Under the pieces are notes generated by a model. That model was not told the DNA's origin. It saw nothing but the letters and a program-made list of their open reading frames with translations, and made no database searches. This document shows, in pieces, positions 16,100 to 22,633 of a stretch of 22,633 nt of DNA (the stretch's first letter is position 1; every line of letters starts with the position of its first letter). The DNA lies in the NCBI GenBank assembly GCA_902567145.1, contig CACFLM010000007.1, forward strand, positions 1 through 22,633, in the 5' to 3' direction. Both the position numbers and the translations under genes were made by a program. The stretch comes from an uncultured Alphaproteobacteria bacterium (GTDB taxonomy: Bacteria > Pseudomonadota > Alphaproteobacteria > TMED127).

Positions 16100-16896
16100 C
16101 ATCCCTTTTAATTGGTTGTGGAAATTTAGGAACAATTATCTTAAAAGGTTTTAGTTTAAGTAAAAAGAAGATAATTGTTTTAGAAAAAGATAGGAGGATA
16201 GTTAATCGTGTGACTAAGGTCTATAAAAATGTAAAATTTTTTAATAGTTTAGAAAAAATTGATTGGAATAGAATAAGTTACATAATGTTATGCGTAAAAC
16301 CTCAAGATGCTACAAAAACTCTTAATGAAATTAAAGATTACTATAATAAAACTCATGTAATAATTTCATTTGTTGCAGGCTTGCAAACAAAGTCAATTAA
16401 TAAGTTTCTCAAAAGTCCTGTTATAAGAATAATGCCTAATATATTTATAGATTCAAATAATAGTGCTACAGCATTCTTTGCAAGAGAAATTGAAGAAAAC
16501 TTGAAAAATAAAATCACAAAAGATTTCAAAATCTTTGGAGAATATATTTGGATTAACAATGAAAAAAAAATGAATTTTTTTACAGCAATGTTTGGCGGTG
16601 GTCCTGCTTACTTTTTTTATATTCTTAGGTGTTTTGATAAACTTATAAGGAAAAATGGTATTAATGTTAATGATTCCTTATCATTACTAACTAGTTTACT
16701 AGAGGGAACATTAATGCAATTAAAATCAAAAAACATTGACTTTAGTGAGTCAATAAGAAAAGTCGCTAGTAAAGGTGGAACGACCGAAGAGGCTTTAAAA
16801 GTTTTTTCCAAGAATGATGCTCTTTTTAATTTATTTGAGACAGCTGTAAACTCTGCTAAAGATAAATCCAATCAAATCTCAAAAAAACTTAAATAA
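16096..16896 (+). CDS. proC: Pyrroline-5-carboxylate reductase
   Basis: 266 residues. It reduces 1-pyrroline-5-carboxylate to proline using NAD(P)H. The N-terminal Rossmann motif is LIGCGNLG; MLCVKPQD, VISFVAGL, the IRIMPN strand, the FGGGPAYFFYI helix and the C-terminal signature KVASKGGTTEEAL follow in family order. It is slightly shorter than E. coli ProC but complete. It overlaps the ybjN-like gene and ends one base before the convergent histidine kinase gene, leaving no space for a terminator. Confidence 0.94.
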   Translation: MTSLLIGCGNLGTIILKGFSLSKKKIIVLEKDRRIVNRVTKVYKNVKFFNSLEKIDWNRISYIMLCVKPQDATKTLNEIKDYYNKTHVIISFVAGLQTKSINKFLKSPVIRIMPNIFIDSNNSATAFFAREIEENLKNKITKDFKIFGEYIWINNEKKMNFFTAMFGGGPAYFFYILRCFDKLIRKNGINVNDSLSLLTSLLEGTLMQLKSKNIDFSESIRKVASKGGTTEEALKVFSKNDALFNLFETAVNSAKDKSNQISKKLK

Positions 16897-16897
16897 T

Positions 16898-18193
16898 TTA
16901 TTTTTTTTGCGGTAAAATAATTGAAAATAGGCTTCCTTGTAATTTGTTTGATTTTTCAACCTTTATACTCGCATTAATCTTTTTTCCTAATTCTTTTGAA
17001 ATACTTAGGCCTAAGCCTGATCCACTCTTATTAATATTTCTTGAATGATCAATTTTAAAGAATGGTTTAAATATTTTATTTCTGAATTGCTCTTCAATTC
17101 CTGGACCATTATCAGAAATACTTATTTTAATATTTTTCAACTCTTTTTTCGCGTTTATCTCTATTTTACTTCCATATCTTGATGCATTCTCAAATAAATT
17201 GAAAATAATTCTATATAAACTATTTTTGTCTGTCTCTATGGATAAGCTTTTAGGGCATTTAATATTAATCTTTTTATTTTTGAGTCTTGATGACTTTACA
17301 ACTTGATTAATTATTTCAAGGATGTTTGCCTTTTCAAATCTTTTAACTTTATTTTCTTTCGAATATTCAAGATATTCTTTTAGAAAAAGTTGCATTATTT
17401 CTACATCTTTCTTTATTTGCTGGGTTTCTTCTTGATTTTTTAATAATTCTAGTCTTAATTTAATTCTAGTTATTATAGTTCCTAGGTCATGAGAAATGCC
17501 AGTTAGAAAACTTGTTTTTTGATTAATATAATTGTTTATTCTTTTCTGCATTTGCATAAAAGCATTCCCTGCAGATCTAATTTCCATAGCCCCTTCTGGT
17601 TTAAAGTTCTTAATTTTTTTTCCTTTACCAAAGTCCTCTGCTGATTTTGCCAGTCTGTGTATAGCTCTTATTTGAATTCTTAAAAATAAGAATGCTATCA
17701 ATGATAAAATTAACGAAGTTGAAATGATCCATAAAAGATAAATTGAGGGTGTTTCGCTTAGAAGATATTTTCTTGGAAAATTAATTTTTAAATAACCATT
17801 TTCAACTTCTAAAAAGAATGAAACCTTGTCTTCTTTAAAATCAATTTTAATATTCTCGTTTACCCGAGATTTAAGAATTTGATGAATTTTTTTTTCTAAC
17901 TTTGATTTTTTTTTGAAGTTATAATTTAGATTACTTATGAATGTTACACTGGTATTTAGTTTTACTGCAATAGTTTTAACTTCTTTCATACCTTTTTTCT
18001 GATATTGATCTACTAAGAGATTAATATTGTTACTCGCAATATTTGAAAATCTATTAATTATTTTTTCCCAATGCCTTTCATAAAAAAAGAATATTACTGA
18101 ACATTGGATAAATATAAGTGGAATAAGGAATATTAACAACAATCTTGGAAGCAATCTCCTAGGAAGTAAATTTTTTAGATATCTTCTAATCAT
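16898..18193 (-). CDS. EnvZ-like sensor histidine kinase
   Basis: 431 residues. Transmembrane helix 1 is about 15-38, a periplasmic domain about 39-150, and helix 2 about 150-172. A HAMP linker (about 172-222) follows, then a DHp domain with phospho-acceptor H235 in GISHDLGTIITR, and an HATPase domain with N336 (NLFENASRYG), D361 (DNGPGIEEQ) and GSGLGLSI (391-398). The H-box keeps the HDxxT phosphatase-type pattern of EnvZ-like kinases, but the usual Arg-Thr-Pro after the His reads Gly-Thr-Ile. It overlaps the response regulator gene by 8 bp, so the two form a pair. The stimulus cannot be read from sequence. Confidence 0.9.
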   Translation of the reverse strand: MIRRYLKNLLPRRLLPRLLLIFLIPLIFIQCSVIFFFYERHWEKIINRFSNIASNNINLLVDQYQKKGMKEVKTIAVKLNTSVTFISNLNYNFKKKSKLEKKIHQILKSRVNENIKIDFKEDKVSFFLEVENGYLKINFPRKYLLSETPSIYLLWIISTSLILSLIAFLFLRIQIRAIHRLAKSAEDFGKGKKIKNFKPEGAMEIRSAGNAFMQMQKRINNYINQKTSFLTGISHDLGTIITRIKLRLELLKNQEETQQIKKDVEIMQLFLKEYLEYSKENKVKRFEKANILEIINQVVKSSRLKNKKINIKCPKSLSIETDKNSLYRIIFNLFENASRYGSKIEINAKKELKNIKISISDNGPGIEEQFRNKIFKPFFKIDHSRNINKSGSGLGLSISKELGKKINASIKVEKSNKLQGSLFSIILPQKK

Positions 18194-18872
18194 ATTCGCT
18201 TACAAGCATATATCCTTTCCCTCTTATAGTCCTTAAGAATGAGTTATTTTTATCAGAAATCAATTTTTTCCTCAATCTTGTGATTGTTACATCCACTGAT
18301 CTAAGATTCATTCCGTCTCCTAATAAATTAGAAATTTGCTCTCTTGAGACTTCTTTATTTAGATTTTTTGATAGATATTCAATTATTAGAGTTTCAGATG
18401 TTGTTAGATTAACATTAACTTTATTTTTAGATAATAATTTTGAATTTAAATCAAATTCAAATTCTCCAAAATATCTCTTCTTTCCTATAATATTTTTATT
18501 AAACCTTGGATTAAGTAGTTTGCTTATTCTTAATAGAAGTTCTGTTGGTTCAAAAGGTTTTACTAAATAATCATCACATCCATTAGAATAAGAAGAGGTC
18601 TTTTTTTCTAATTGATTGTCTGCTGTTAGCATCAAAACTGGTGTGTTAATATCAAATTTCCTAAAATTATCTAGGAATTCTATACCGCTCTTTTTTGGCA
18701 TCATTATATCAAGAATGATAAGATCAAATAAAAAAAAGCTAGTTAATTTCTCCGCCTCAAATGAGTCTCGTGCAACACTAACTCTAAAGTTTTTATTTGT
18801 TAGATAAATTTCTAATAACTCTCTGATTTTATTGTCATCGTCTACACATAATAAATGAGGTAAATTTTTCAT
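18186..18872 (-). CDS. OmpR-family response regulator
   Basis: 228 residues from the ATG at 18870-18872; a TTG four codons upstream (18884) is possible but less likely. The receiver domain has D11/D12 (CVDDDNK), phospho-acceptor D55 (LIILDIMMPKKSG), T83 and K105 (CDDYLVKPFEP). The C-terminal winged helix ends SVDVTITRLRKKL-IRGKGYMLV. It pairs with the kinase immediately downstream. Divergent ilvE is a familiar neighbour of an alphaproteobacterial OmpR-type regulator. That locus includes PetR of Rhodobacter capsulatus, implicated in bc1 expression, so this could be a PetR- or OmpR-like regulator; no MarR-type PetP gene is present here. Confidence 0.92.
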   Translation of the reverse strand: MKNLPHLLCVDDDNKIRELLEIYLTNKNFRVSVARDSFEAEKLTSFFLFDLIILDIMMPKKSGIEFLDNFRKFDINTPVLMLTADNQLEKKTSSYSNGCDDYLVKPFEPTELLLRISKLLNPRFNKNIIGKKRYFGEFEFDLNSKLLSKNKVNVNLTTSETLIIEYLSKNLNKEVSREQISNLLGDGMNLRSVDVTITRLRKKLISDKNNSFLRTIRGKGYMLVSEYD

Positions 18873-18911
18873 AAATAAATACAATAATTACAATAAATAA
18901 AGATCAAGCTA

Positions 18912-18939
18912 TTTATAAATATAATTTCAATGATATATT
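18912..18939 (+). promoter_or_regulatory. Candidate extended -10 promoter for ilvE
   Basis: TGATATATT at 18931-18939 contains the TGn extension and a TATATT -10 (18934-18939). A weak -35, TTTATA (18912-18917), is 16 bp upstream. The predicted start near 18946 leaves a leader of about 22 nt to the ilvE ATG at 18968. The surrounding DNA is nearly all A/T, which weakens any such match. Confidence 0.33.
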
Positions 18940-18967
18940 AATAAATCTTAACTTTATTGAAAAAATT

Positions 18968-19840
18968 ATGCAAATAATCCCTTTTGACAAAAGAGAAGGT
19001 TACATATGGATTAACGGGAAGTATGAGGCGTGGCAAAATTGTCAAACCCATGTTTTGAATCATGGATTACACTATGGAAGTTGTGTCTTTGAAGGAATAA
19101 GAATATATAACGGTAAAATTTTTAAGTTGGACGAGCACATTGAGAGACTCTATAGGTCTGCAGAGTTACTTGATCTTCAAATTCCTTTCAATGTTGAAGA
19201 AATTAAACATATAACATGTGAATTAACAAAGAAACAGAAAGTTTACGATGGATATATTAGACCTGTAGTTTGGAGAGGAAGTGAGAAAATGGCAATCTCA
19301 GCTATTGATGCCACCACTAATATAGCAATTGCAACTTGGGCATGGCCATCTTATTTTTCACCTGAGAAAGTTTTAGAGGGCATAAGGCTTACAAAATCAA
19401 ATTGGGTCAGACCATCTCCAGACTCTGCACCCACAAATAGCAAAGCAGCAGGATTATATATGATCTGTTCTCTAAGCAAACATGAGGCAGAGAGAAGAGG
19501 CTTTGATGATGCATTAATGCTTGATTACAGAGGGTTTATTGCTGAAGCTACTGGTGCAAATATTTTTTTTATAAAGCATAATAAATTATTTACACCTTTA
19601 CCCGATTGTTTTCTTGACGGAATTACCAGACAAACTGTGATCGAGATAGCTCAAAAATTAAAAATAGAGATAGAAGAAGGTCACTATGAATTTGAGTTTC
19701 TAGAGAGTTGTGACGAAGTATTTCTAACCGGGACTGCTGTAGAGATAACACCTGTTACTTCAATCGATAAATATAAATTTAAAGTTGGAGAAATTACAAG
19801 ATCCTTAATAAAAGAATTTGATAAAGTAGTTAAAGGTTAG
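18968..19840 (+). CDS. ilvE: Branched-chain amino acid aminotransferase
   Basis: 290 residues, fold-type IV PLP aminotransferase. It carries out the final transamination in Leu, Ile and Val synthesis, or the first step of their breakdown. The PLP lysine is K159 in TNSKAAGLY. Other marks are HGLHYGSCVFEGIR (32-45), the RPVVWRG strand (98-104), DALMLDYRGFIAEATGANIF with E193, and DGITRQTVIEIA. It is a single gene on the plus strand, divergent from the response regulator and overlapping convergent moaE by 4 bp. D-amino-acid transaminases share the fold, but the motif set and length favour IlvE. Confidence 0.95.
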   Translation: MQIIPFDKREGYIWINGKYEAWQNCQTHVLNHGLHYGSCVFEGIRIYNGKIFKLDEHIERLYRSAELLDLQIPFNVEEIKHITCELTKKQKVYDGYIRPVVWRGSEKMAISAIDATTNIAIATWAWPSYFSPEKVLEGIRLTKSNWVRPSPDSAPTNSKAAGLYMICSLSKHEAERRGFDDALMLDYRGFIAEATGANIFFIKHNKLFTPLPDCFLDGITRQTVIEIAQKLKIEIEEGHYEFEFLESCDEVFLTGTAVEITPVTSIDKYKFKVGEITRSLIKEFDKVVKG

Positions 19841-20283
19841 ATTTTAATTATTTGTCTATCAGTTTCTTTTTGTGAAACCCACTCAGAATTCTCCGAAAAA
19901 TGTTCTTTCTTCCAAAAAGTGACTTTAACTTTAAGCCAATCAATTAATTCCTCTGAGAATCTGAAACTTTGTTTTCTATGCTCAGAGGAAACTAAAATCA
20001 ATAAAATGTTCTCTCCTGGTCTGATTTTCCCATAGCGATGAATTAACAAATAATCAGTTATTTTATATTTTTTCTTTAGATTTTTAATTATTTTTTTTGT
20101 TTGGAATAGTGCCATTTTCTCATACAATTCTACATCAATACTTAAGACTTTTTTATCATTGTTAGTGGGCCTCACTTTTCCAATAAATGAGGTAATTGCT
20201 CCAGCGTTGGTATTATTTGATTTAGAGAATAAATTTATTTGTTTTTCTATAACAAGTTCTTCTTTTTGAAAAATTATTTTCAT
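19837..20283 (-). CDS. moaE: Molybdopterin synthase catalytic subunit
   Basis: 148 residues. With MoaD it inserts two sulfurs into cyclic pyranopterin monophosphate to make molybdopterin. Typical segments are GAITSFIGKVRP (28-39), IHRYGKIRPGE (81-91), SSEHRKQSFRF (99-109, His-Arg active-site region) and WLKVKVTFWKKE (116-127), which carries the conserved lysines. It overlaps the moaD stop by one base (TAATG). Its ribosome binding site lies inside the last codons of moaD. Last gene of the Moco operon. Confidence 0.95.
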   Translation of the reverse strand: MKIIFQKEELVIEKQINLFSKSNNTNAGAITSFIGKVRPTNNDKKVLSIDVELYEKMALFQTKKIIKNLKKKYKITDYLLIHRYGKIRPGENILLILVSSEHRKQSFRFSEELIDWLKVKVTFWKKEHFSENSEWVSQKETDRQIIKI

Positions 20284-20531
20284 TATCCTCCAGTAACTGG
20301 TGGGAATATGGCAAGTTCATCATTATTTGTTACAAAAAAATTATTATTTACATATTCACAGTTAACTGCGTATTGAAGGTTTTTAATTTCAGTAAAAGCA
20401 GTATTATAATTTCCATTAGTATTTTTTAGCTCATCTATAATCTGGTAAATTTTTCTTTTTCCATCAAAATGAATAGTATCTTCACTTTTCCCAATTGATT
20501 CTTTTAAGCTGGCAAAATATAGTATTTTCAA
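20283..20531 (-). CDS. moaD: Molybdopterin synthase sulfur carrier subunit
   Basis: 82 residues, ubiquitin-like beta-grasp protein ending FPPVTGG; the terminal Gly-Gly is thiocarboxylated by the MoeB-type activating enzyme. The N-terminus KILYFASLKE is the usual first strand. The start is TTG (complement of 20529-20531), overlapping the moeA stop by 4 bp (TTGA). No ATG or GTG precedes the first strand in frame, so this rare start seems genuine and probably depends on translation of moeA. Confidence 0.93.
   Translation of the reverse strand: MKILYFASLKESIGKSEDTIHFDGKRKIYQIIDELKNTNGNYNTAFTEIKNLQYAVNCEYVNNNFFVTNNDELAIFPPVTGG
20286..20291 (-). promoter_or_regulatory. moaE ribosome binding site within the moaD Gly-Gly codons
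   Basis: The last two sense codons of moaD are GGA GGA and form a GGAGGA Shine-Dalgarno, two bases before the moaE ATG. Spacing from the core is shorter than the usual 5-9 bases. It supports the moaE start and coupling of the two subunits. Confidence 0.55.
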
Positions 20532-21757
20532 TTCAACATATCCTCGTATCTAAAAAATTTTAATAAAGTTCCTTTTTTAATATAATCTTTTTTTTCATCC
20601 AACTCTATTATTCCTTGACTTTGACTAATTGAAGAAATAATTCCCGAACCAGTTGATGGGAACTTTGTAAGATAAAGTGAGTTTTTCTTTTTAATAATTT
20701 TTCCTCTCAACCATTCAGTTCTCCCTTTTCTTTTCTTAAGGCTGAAATCACATGGTAATACTCTTTCAATTAAGTCTTTTTCTTTTACTCCAGATAGAAA
20801 CTTTATATAATCAAGTGTTAACATAAAGAATGTTATTACTGCTGCCACTGGGTTCCCTGGGAGACCAATAAATGGAGTGTCTTTTATTTTTCCGAATGCA
20901 AAAGGTCTTCCGGGCTTTATAGCAAGTCTCCAAAAATTAATCTTTCCATTTTCTTTTAGAAATTTACCAATCATATCAGTTTTGCTTTTAGAAATTCCAC
21001 CGCTTGTAATAAGAACATCTATCAAATTTAGTTTACTTAAAATTTTTTGTTTAGTTTGAGAATAATTATCTTTTATTATTCCAAAATCGACTACTTCACA
21101 ACCAATCTTTTTGAATAAGGAAATTAAGACTAATTTATTTGCATCATAAATTTGGAATTTAGATTTTTTGGTTTTTATTTTACACAATTCGTCTCCAGAG
21201 GAAAATATTCCAACTTTAATTTTTCTATAAACTTTTAATTTCTTTATTCCTATGGAAGATAATTGTGCAAGATCCATAGATCTAATTTTTCTTCCGGCTT
21301 CAAAAATTTTTTTATTTTTTTTAACATCTTCTCCTTTCAATCTAATATTTGATCCAGTTTTGAATTTTTTTTTAAACTTTAACTTATTACCTACTATAAC
21401 AGAATCTTCTTCCATACAGACAGTATCTATTTTTGTAATTTCCTTTAACAAATAAGCTCCTGTAAAAACTTTAATAGCTTGATTTTCATTTACCTTACCA
21501 AGAAAAGGTTGGCCTGGTTTTGATTCTCCTACTATTTGCAATTCTCTTTCTATTTTTTTAGAATTGATAAATCCAAAACCATCAACTGCTGAATTATCAA
21601 ATTCAGGAATATGTATTTTTGAATATATATCTTTAGCCAAAACTCTATCTTGACCAATTTCAAAATCAATTATTTCTGTTTTATTTTTTTTGACAGAATT
21701 TAGCATAATTCTTTTAGCACGTTTAAATGATAATAGGTTTTTATATAAATCAATCAT
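20528..21757 (-). CDS. moeA: Molybdopterin molybdenumtransferase
   Basis: 409 residues. MoeA inserts molybdate into adenylated molybdopterin. Recognisable parts are the N-terminal VLAKDIYSKIHIPEFDNSAVDGFGF block, GSNIRLKGEDVKK, the VGIFSSGDEL strand, ITSGGISKSKTDMI (normally SGG-S-GD/E-D), RLAIKPGRPFAFG and FIGLPGNPVAAVITF. The GD/E pair of the SGGxSxGD motif is changed to Ser-Lys, but the later Asp is kept. A C-terminal domain IV (SLKKRKGRTEWLRG) is present. It overlaps mobB by 8 bp and moaD by 4 bp, placing it mid-operon. Confidence 0.93.
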   Translation of the reverse strand: MIDLYKNLLSFKRAKRIMLNSVKKNKTEIIDFEIGQDRVLAKDIYSKIHIPEFDNSAVDGFGFINSKKIERELQIVGESKPGQPFLGKVNENQAIKVFTGAYLLKEITKIDTVCMEEDSVIVGNKLKFKKKFKTGSNIRLKGEDVKKNKKIFEAGRKIRSMDLAQLSSIGIKKLKVYRKIKVGIFSSGDELCKIKTKKSKFQIYDANKLVLISLFKKIGCEVVDFGIIKDNYSQTKQKILSKLNLIDVLITSGGISKSKTDMIGKFLKENGKINFWRLAIKPGRPFAFGKIKDTPFIGLPGNPVAAVITFFMLTLDYIKFLSGVKEKDLIERVLPCDFSLKKRKGRTEWLRGKIIKKKNSLYLTKFPSTGSGIISSISQSQGIIELDEKKDYIKKGTLLKFFRYEDMLN

Positions 21758-22259
21758 TTTTAAAATACTCTAAAATGAAATTACTTATTTTCTCTGTTTC
21801 TGAAAACTTATAAATAGGGAGCTTTGATTTTTTTAATTCTGAAACTTCTTTATCAACAACAAGTGCTTTAATATTTATATCCTTTTTATGAATGAATGGT
21901 TTTTTTATTGATGAACGAATAACTTCAATCTTAGGAAAATTGCTATATTTTAAACCTTCTATGAGAATTAATTGATCTTTTTTCTCAAATTTTTCTATAA
22001 TTTTATTGATACTGACCTTTTGTCTTTGAATTGAACTAATCAATGCCCATTTCTTTTCGTTATAAATAATAACTTCATTTGAACCTGAATTTAGATGTTT
22101 ATAACTATCTTTTCCTTCCTTATCAATTTCAAAATCATGATGTGAATGTTTAATAGATGACACTTTAATTTTTTTTTGGCTATAAAAAGATATAACTCTG
22201 GTAGTTAAATCTGTTTTTCCACTTCCACTCCATCCGACAATTCCAAAAACTTTCCTCAT
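21750..22259 (-). CDS. mobB: Molybdopterin-guanine dinucleotide biosynthesis adaptor protein MobB
   Basis: 169 residues. The P-loop is GWSGSGKTDL (about 8-17), followed by IKHSHHDFEIDKEGKDSYKHL and ILIEGLKYSNFPKIEVIR, both MobB blocks. MobB binds GTP and assists MobA in making bis-MGD cofactor; its exact role is unsettled. Four-base ATGA overlap with pgsA and 8-bp overlap with moeA. No mobA is in the window. Confidence 0.92.
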   Translation of the reverse strand: MRKVFGIVGWSGSGKTDLTTRVISFYSQKKIKVSSIKHSHHDFEIDKEGKDSYKHLNSGSNEVIIYNEKKWALISSIQRQKVSINKIIEKFEKKDQLILIEGLKYSNFPKIEVIRSSIKKPFIHKKDINIKALVVDKEVSELKKSKLPIYKFSETEKISNFILEYFKND

Positions 22260-22633
22260 TTAAACAATCTTAGGTTTTTTTTAAAATAAATATAGCCTGT
22301 ATGAATGGTCATTAAAGATGCAACTGTTAATCCAAAATAACCAATAAATAATATGATATTTGTTTCAAAGTGATTTGATACAATTAAAAATCCCAATGAA
22401 AACATCTGGATTAGAGTTTTCCACTTTGATAATTTTGTTACAAATAGTGTATCTGTTGAGTGAGAGAAAAAGTCTCTTAAGCCTGAAACTAGAATTTCTC
22501 TTATTATAATAATCAGAGCAGGATAAACAAATAATCCCTCTATTATATTATTGGACACAAGTATAAAAATAACAGAAACTATTAATATTTTGTCAGCAAT
22601 AGGATCAAGAAACCTTCCAAAACTAGATTCCAA
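22256..22633 (-). CDS. pgsA: CDP-diacylglycerol--glycerol-3-phosphate 3-phosphatidyltransferase, C-terminal part
   Basis: The C-terminal 125 residues are visible; the frame continues off the window, and the first visible codon is an internal TTG rather than a start. GRFLDPIADK completes the CDP-alcohol phosphatidyltransferase motif (G-x3-D-x3-D), followed by hydrophobic helices and REILVSGLRDF, which is typical of PgsA. The enzyme makes phosphatidylglycerophosphate, the precursor of the PG used by Lgt. pgsA followed by Moco genes is common in Alphaproteobacteria. Confidence 0.9.
   Translation of the reverse strand: MESSFGRFLDPIADKILIVSVIFILVSNNIIEGLFVYPALIIIIREILVSGLRDFFSHSTDTLFVTKLSKWKTLIQMFSLGFLIVSNHFETNIILFIGYFGLTVASLMTIHTGYIYFKKNLRLFK

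Noticed and set aside
16884..16915. A/T-only inverted repeat at the proC/kinase junction as a terminator
   Set aside because: Arms pair imperfectly and contain almost no G-C pairs, so a stable terminator hairpin is unlikely.
18873..18884. TTG start at 18884 for the response regulator
   Set aside because: An ATG four codons downstream fits the receiver-domain start and is a better initiation codon.
1..22633. Mobile elements, CRISPR arrays, tRNA or rRNA genes, defence systems
   Set aside because: I saw no transposase or integrase, repeat-spacer array, cloverleaf-like GC-richer segment, or att-like repeats; the genes are core housekeeping functions.

Overview
The window is a very AT-rich, gene-dense stretch of bacterial chromosome (roughly 30% G+C by eye). 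It most resembles a streamlined, free-living marine alphaproteobacterium (SAR11, HIMB59 or AEGEAN-169-like). The evidence is alphaproteobacterial gene neighbourhoods: DUF6111 beside cca, ybjN-like beside proC, lgt-midA-pgeF, prs-rplY-pth-ychF, pgsA with moaD/moaE, and ilvE divergent from an OmpR-type regulator. Spacing is minimal, many starts overlap the previous stop, and Shine-Dalgarno sequences are scarce. I see no mobile element, CRISPR array, tRNA or rRNA, and no gene-free stretch over 300 bases.

Layout. 1-78 is the C-terminal tail of a probable ammonium transporter, followed by a hairpin. 130-930 (-) is an EipB-like periplasmic protein. 985-2422 (+) is a small DUF6111 membrane protein and the CCA-adding enzyme. 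2414-3271 (-) is hemF, divergent from a six-gene plus-strand run (3319-8456): petA-petB-petC (cytochrome bc1), then mtnP, mtnA and a class II aldolase. 8453-15514 (-) is a run of housekeeping genes read in the order small membrane protein, hldD, lgt, midA-like, pgeF, prs, rplY, pth, ychF. 15596-16896 (+) is a YbjN-domain protein and proC. 16898-18872 (-) is a two-component system, divergent from ilvE (18968-19840, +). 19837-22633 (-) reads pgsA (partial), mobB, moeA, moaD, moaE, a tightly overlapped molybdenum-cofactor operon.

How the genes work together. bc1 genes and hemF share a 47-bp divergent promoter region. The mtnP-mtnA-aldolase trio fits 5'-methylthioadenosine salvage through the 'DHAP shunt': MTA to methylthioribose-1-P to methylthioribulose-1-P, then aldol cleavage to dihydroxyacetone phosphate and methylthioacetaldehyde. 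It appears to be transcribed as a continuation of the bc1 operon. The other genes cover translation (cca, pth, rplY, ychF), PRPP supply (prs), envelope building (lgt, hldD, pgeF, eipB, pgsA), amino-acid metabolism (proC, ilvE) and Moco synthesis.

The most notable points are the bc1-linked MTA shunt, an Asn in place of the first metal-binding Asp in the CCA enzyme, a bidirectional hemF/petA promoter with a palindromic -10, MoaD C-terminal Gly-Gly codons that double as the moaE ribosome binding site, and long A/T homopolymers inside several genes. I found no wholly new multi-gene system here; most of the window is core genome.
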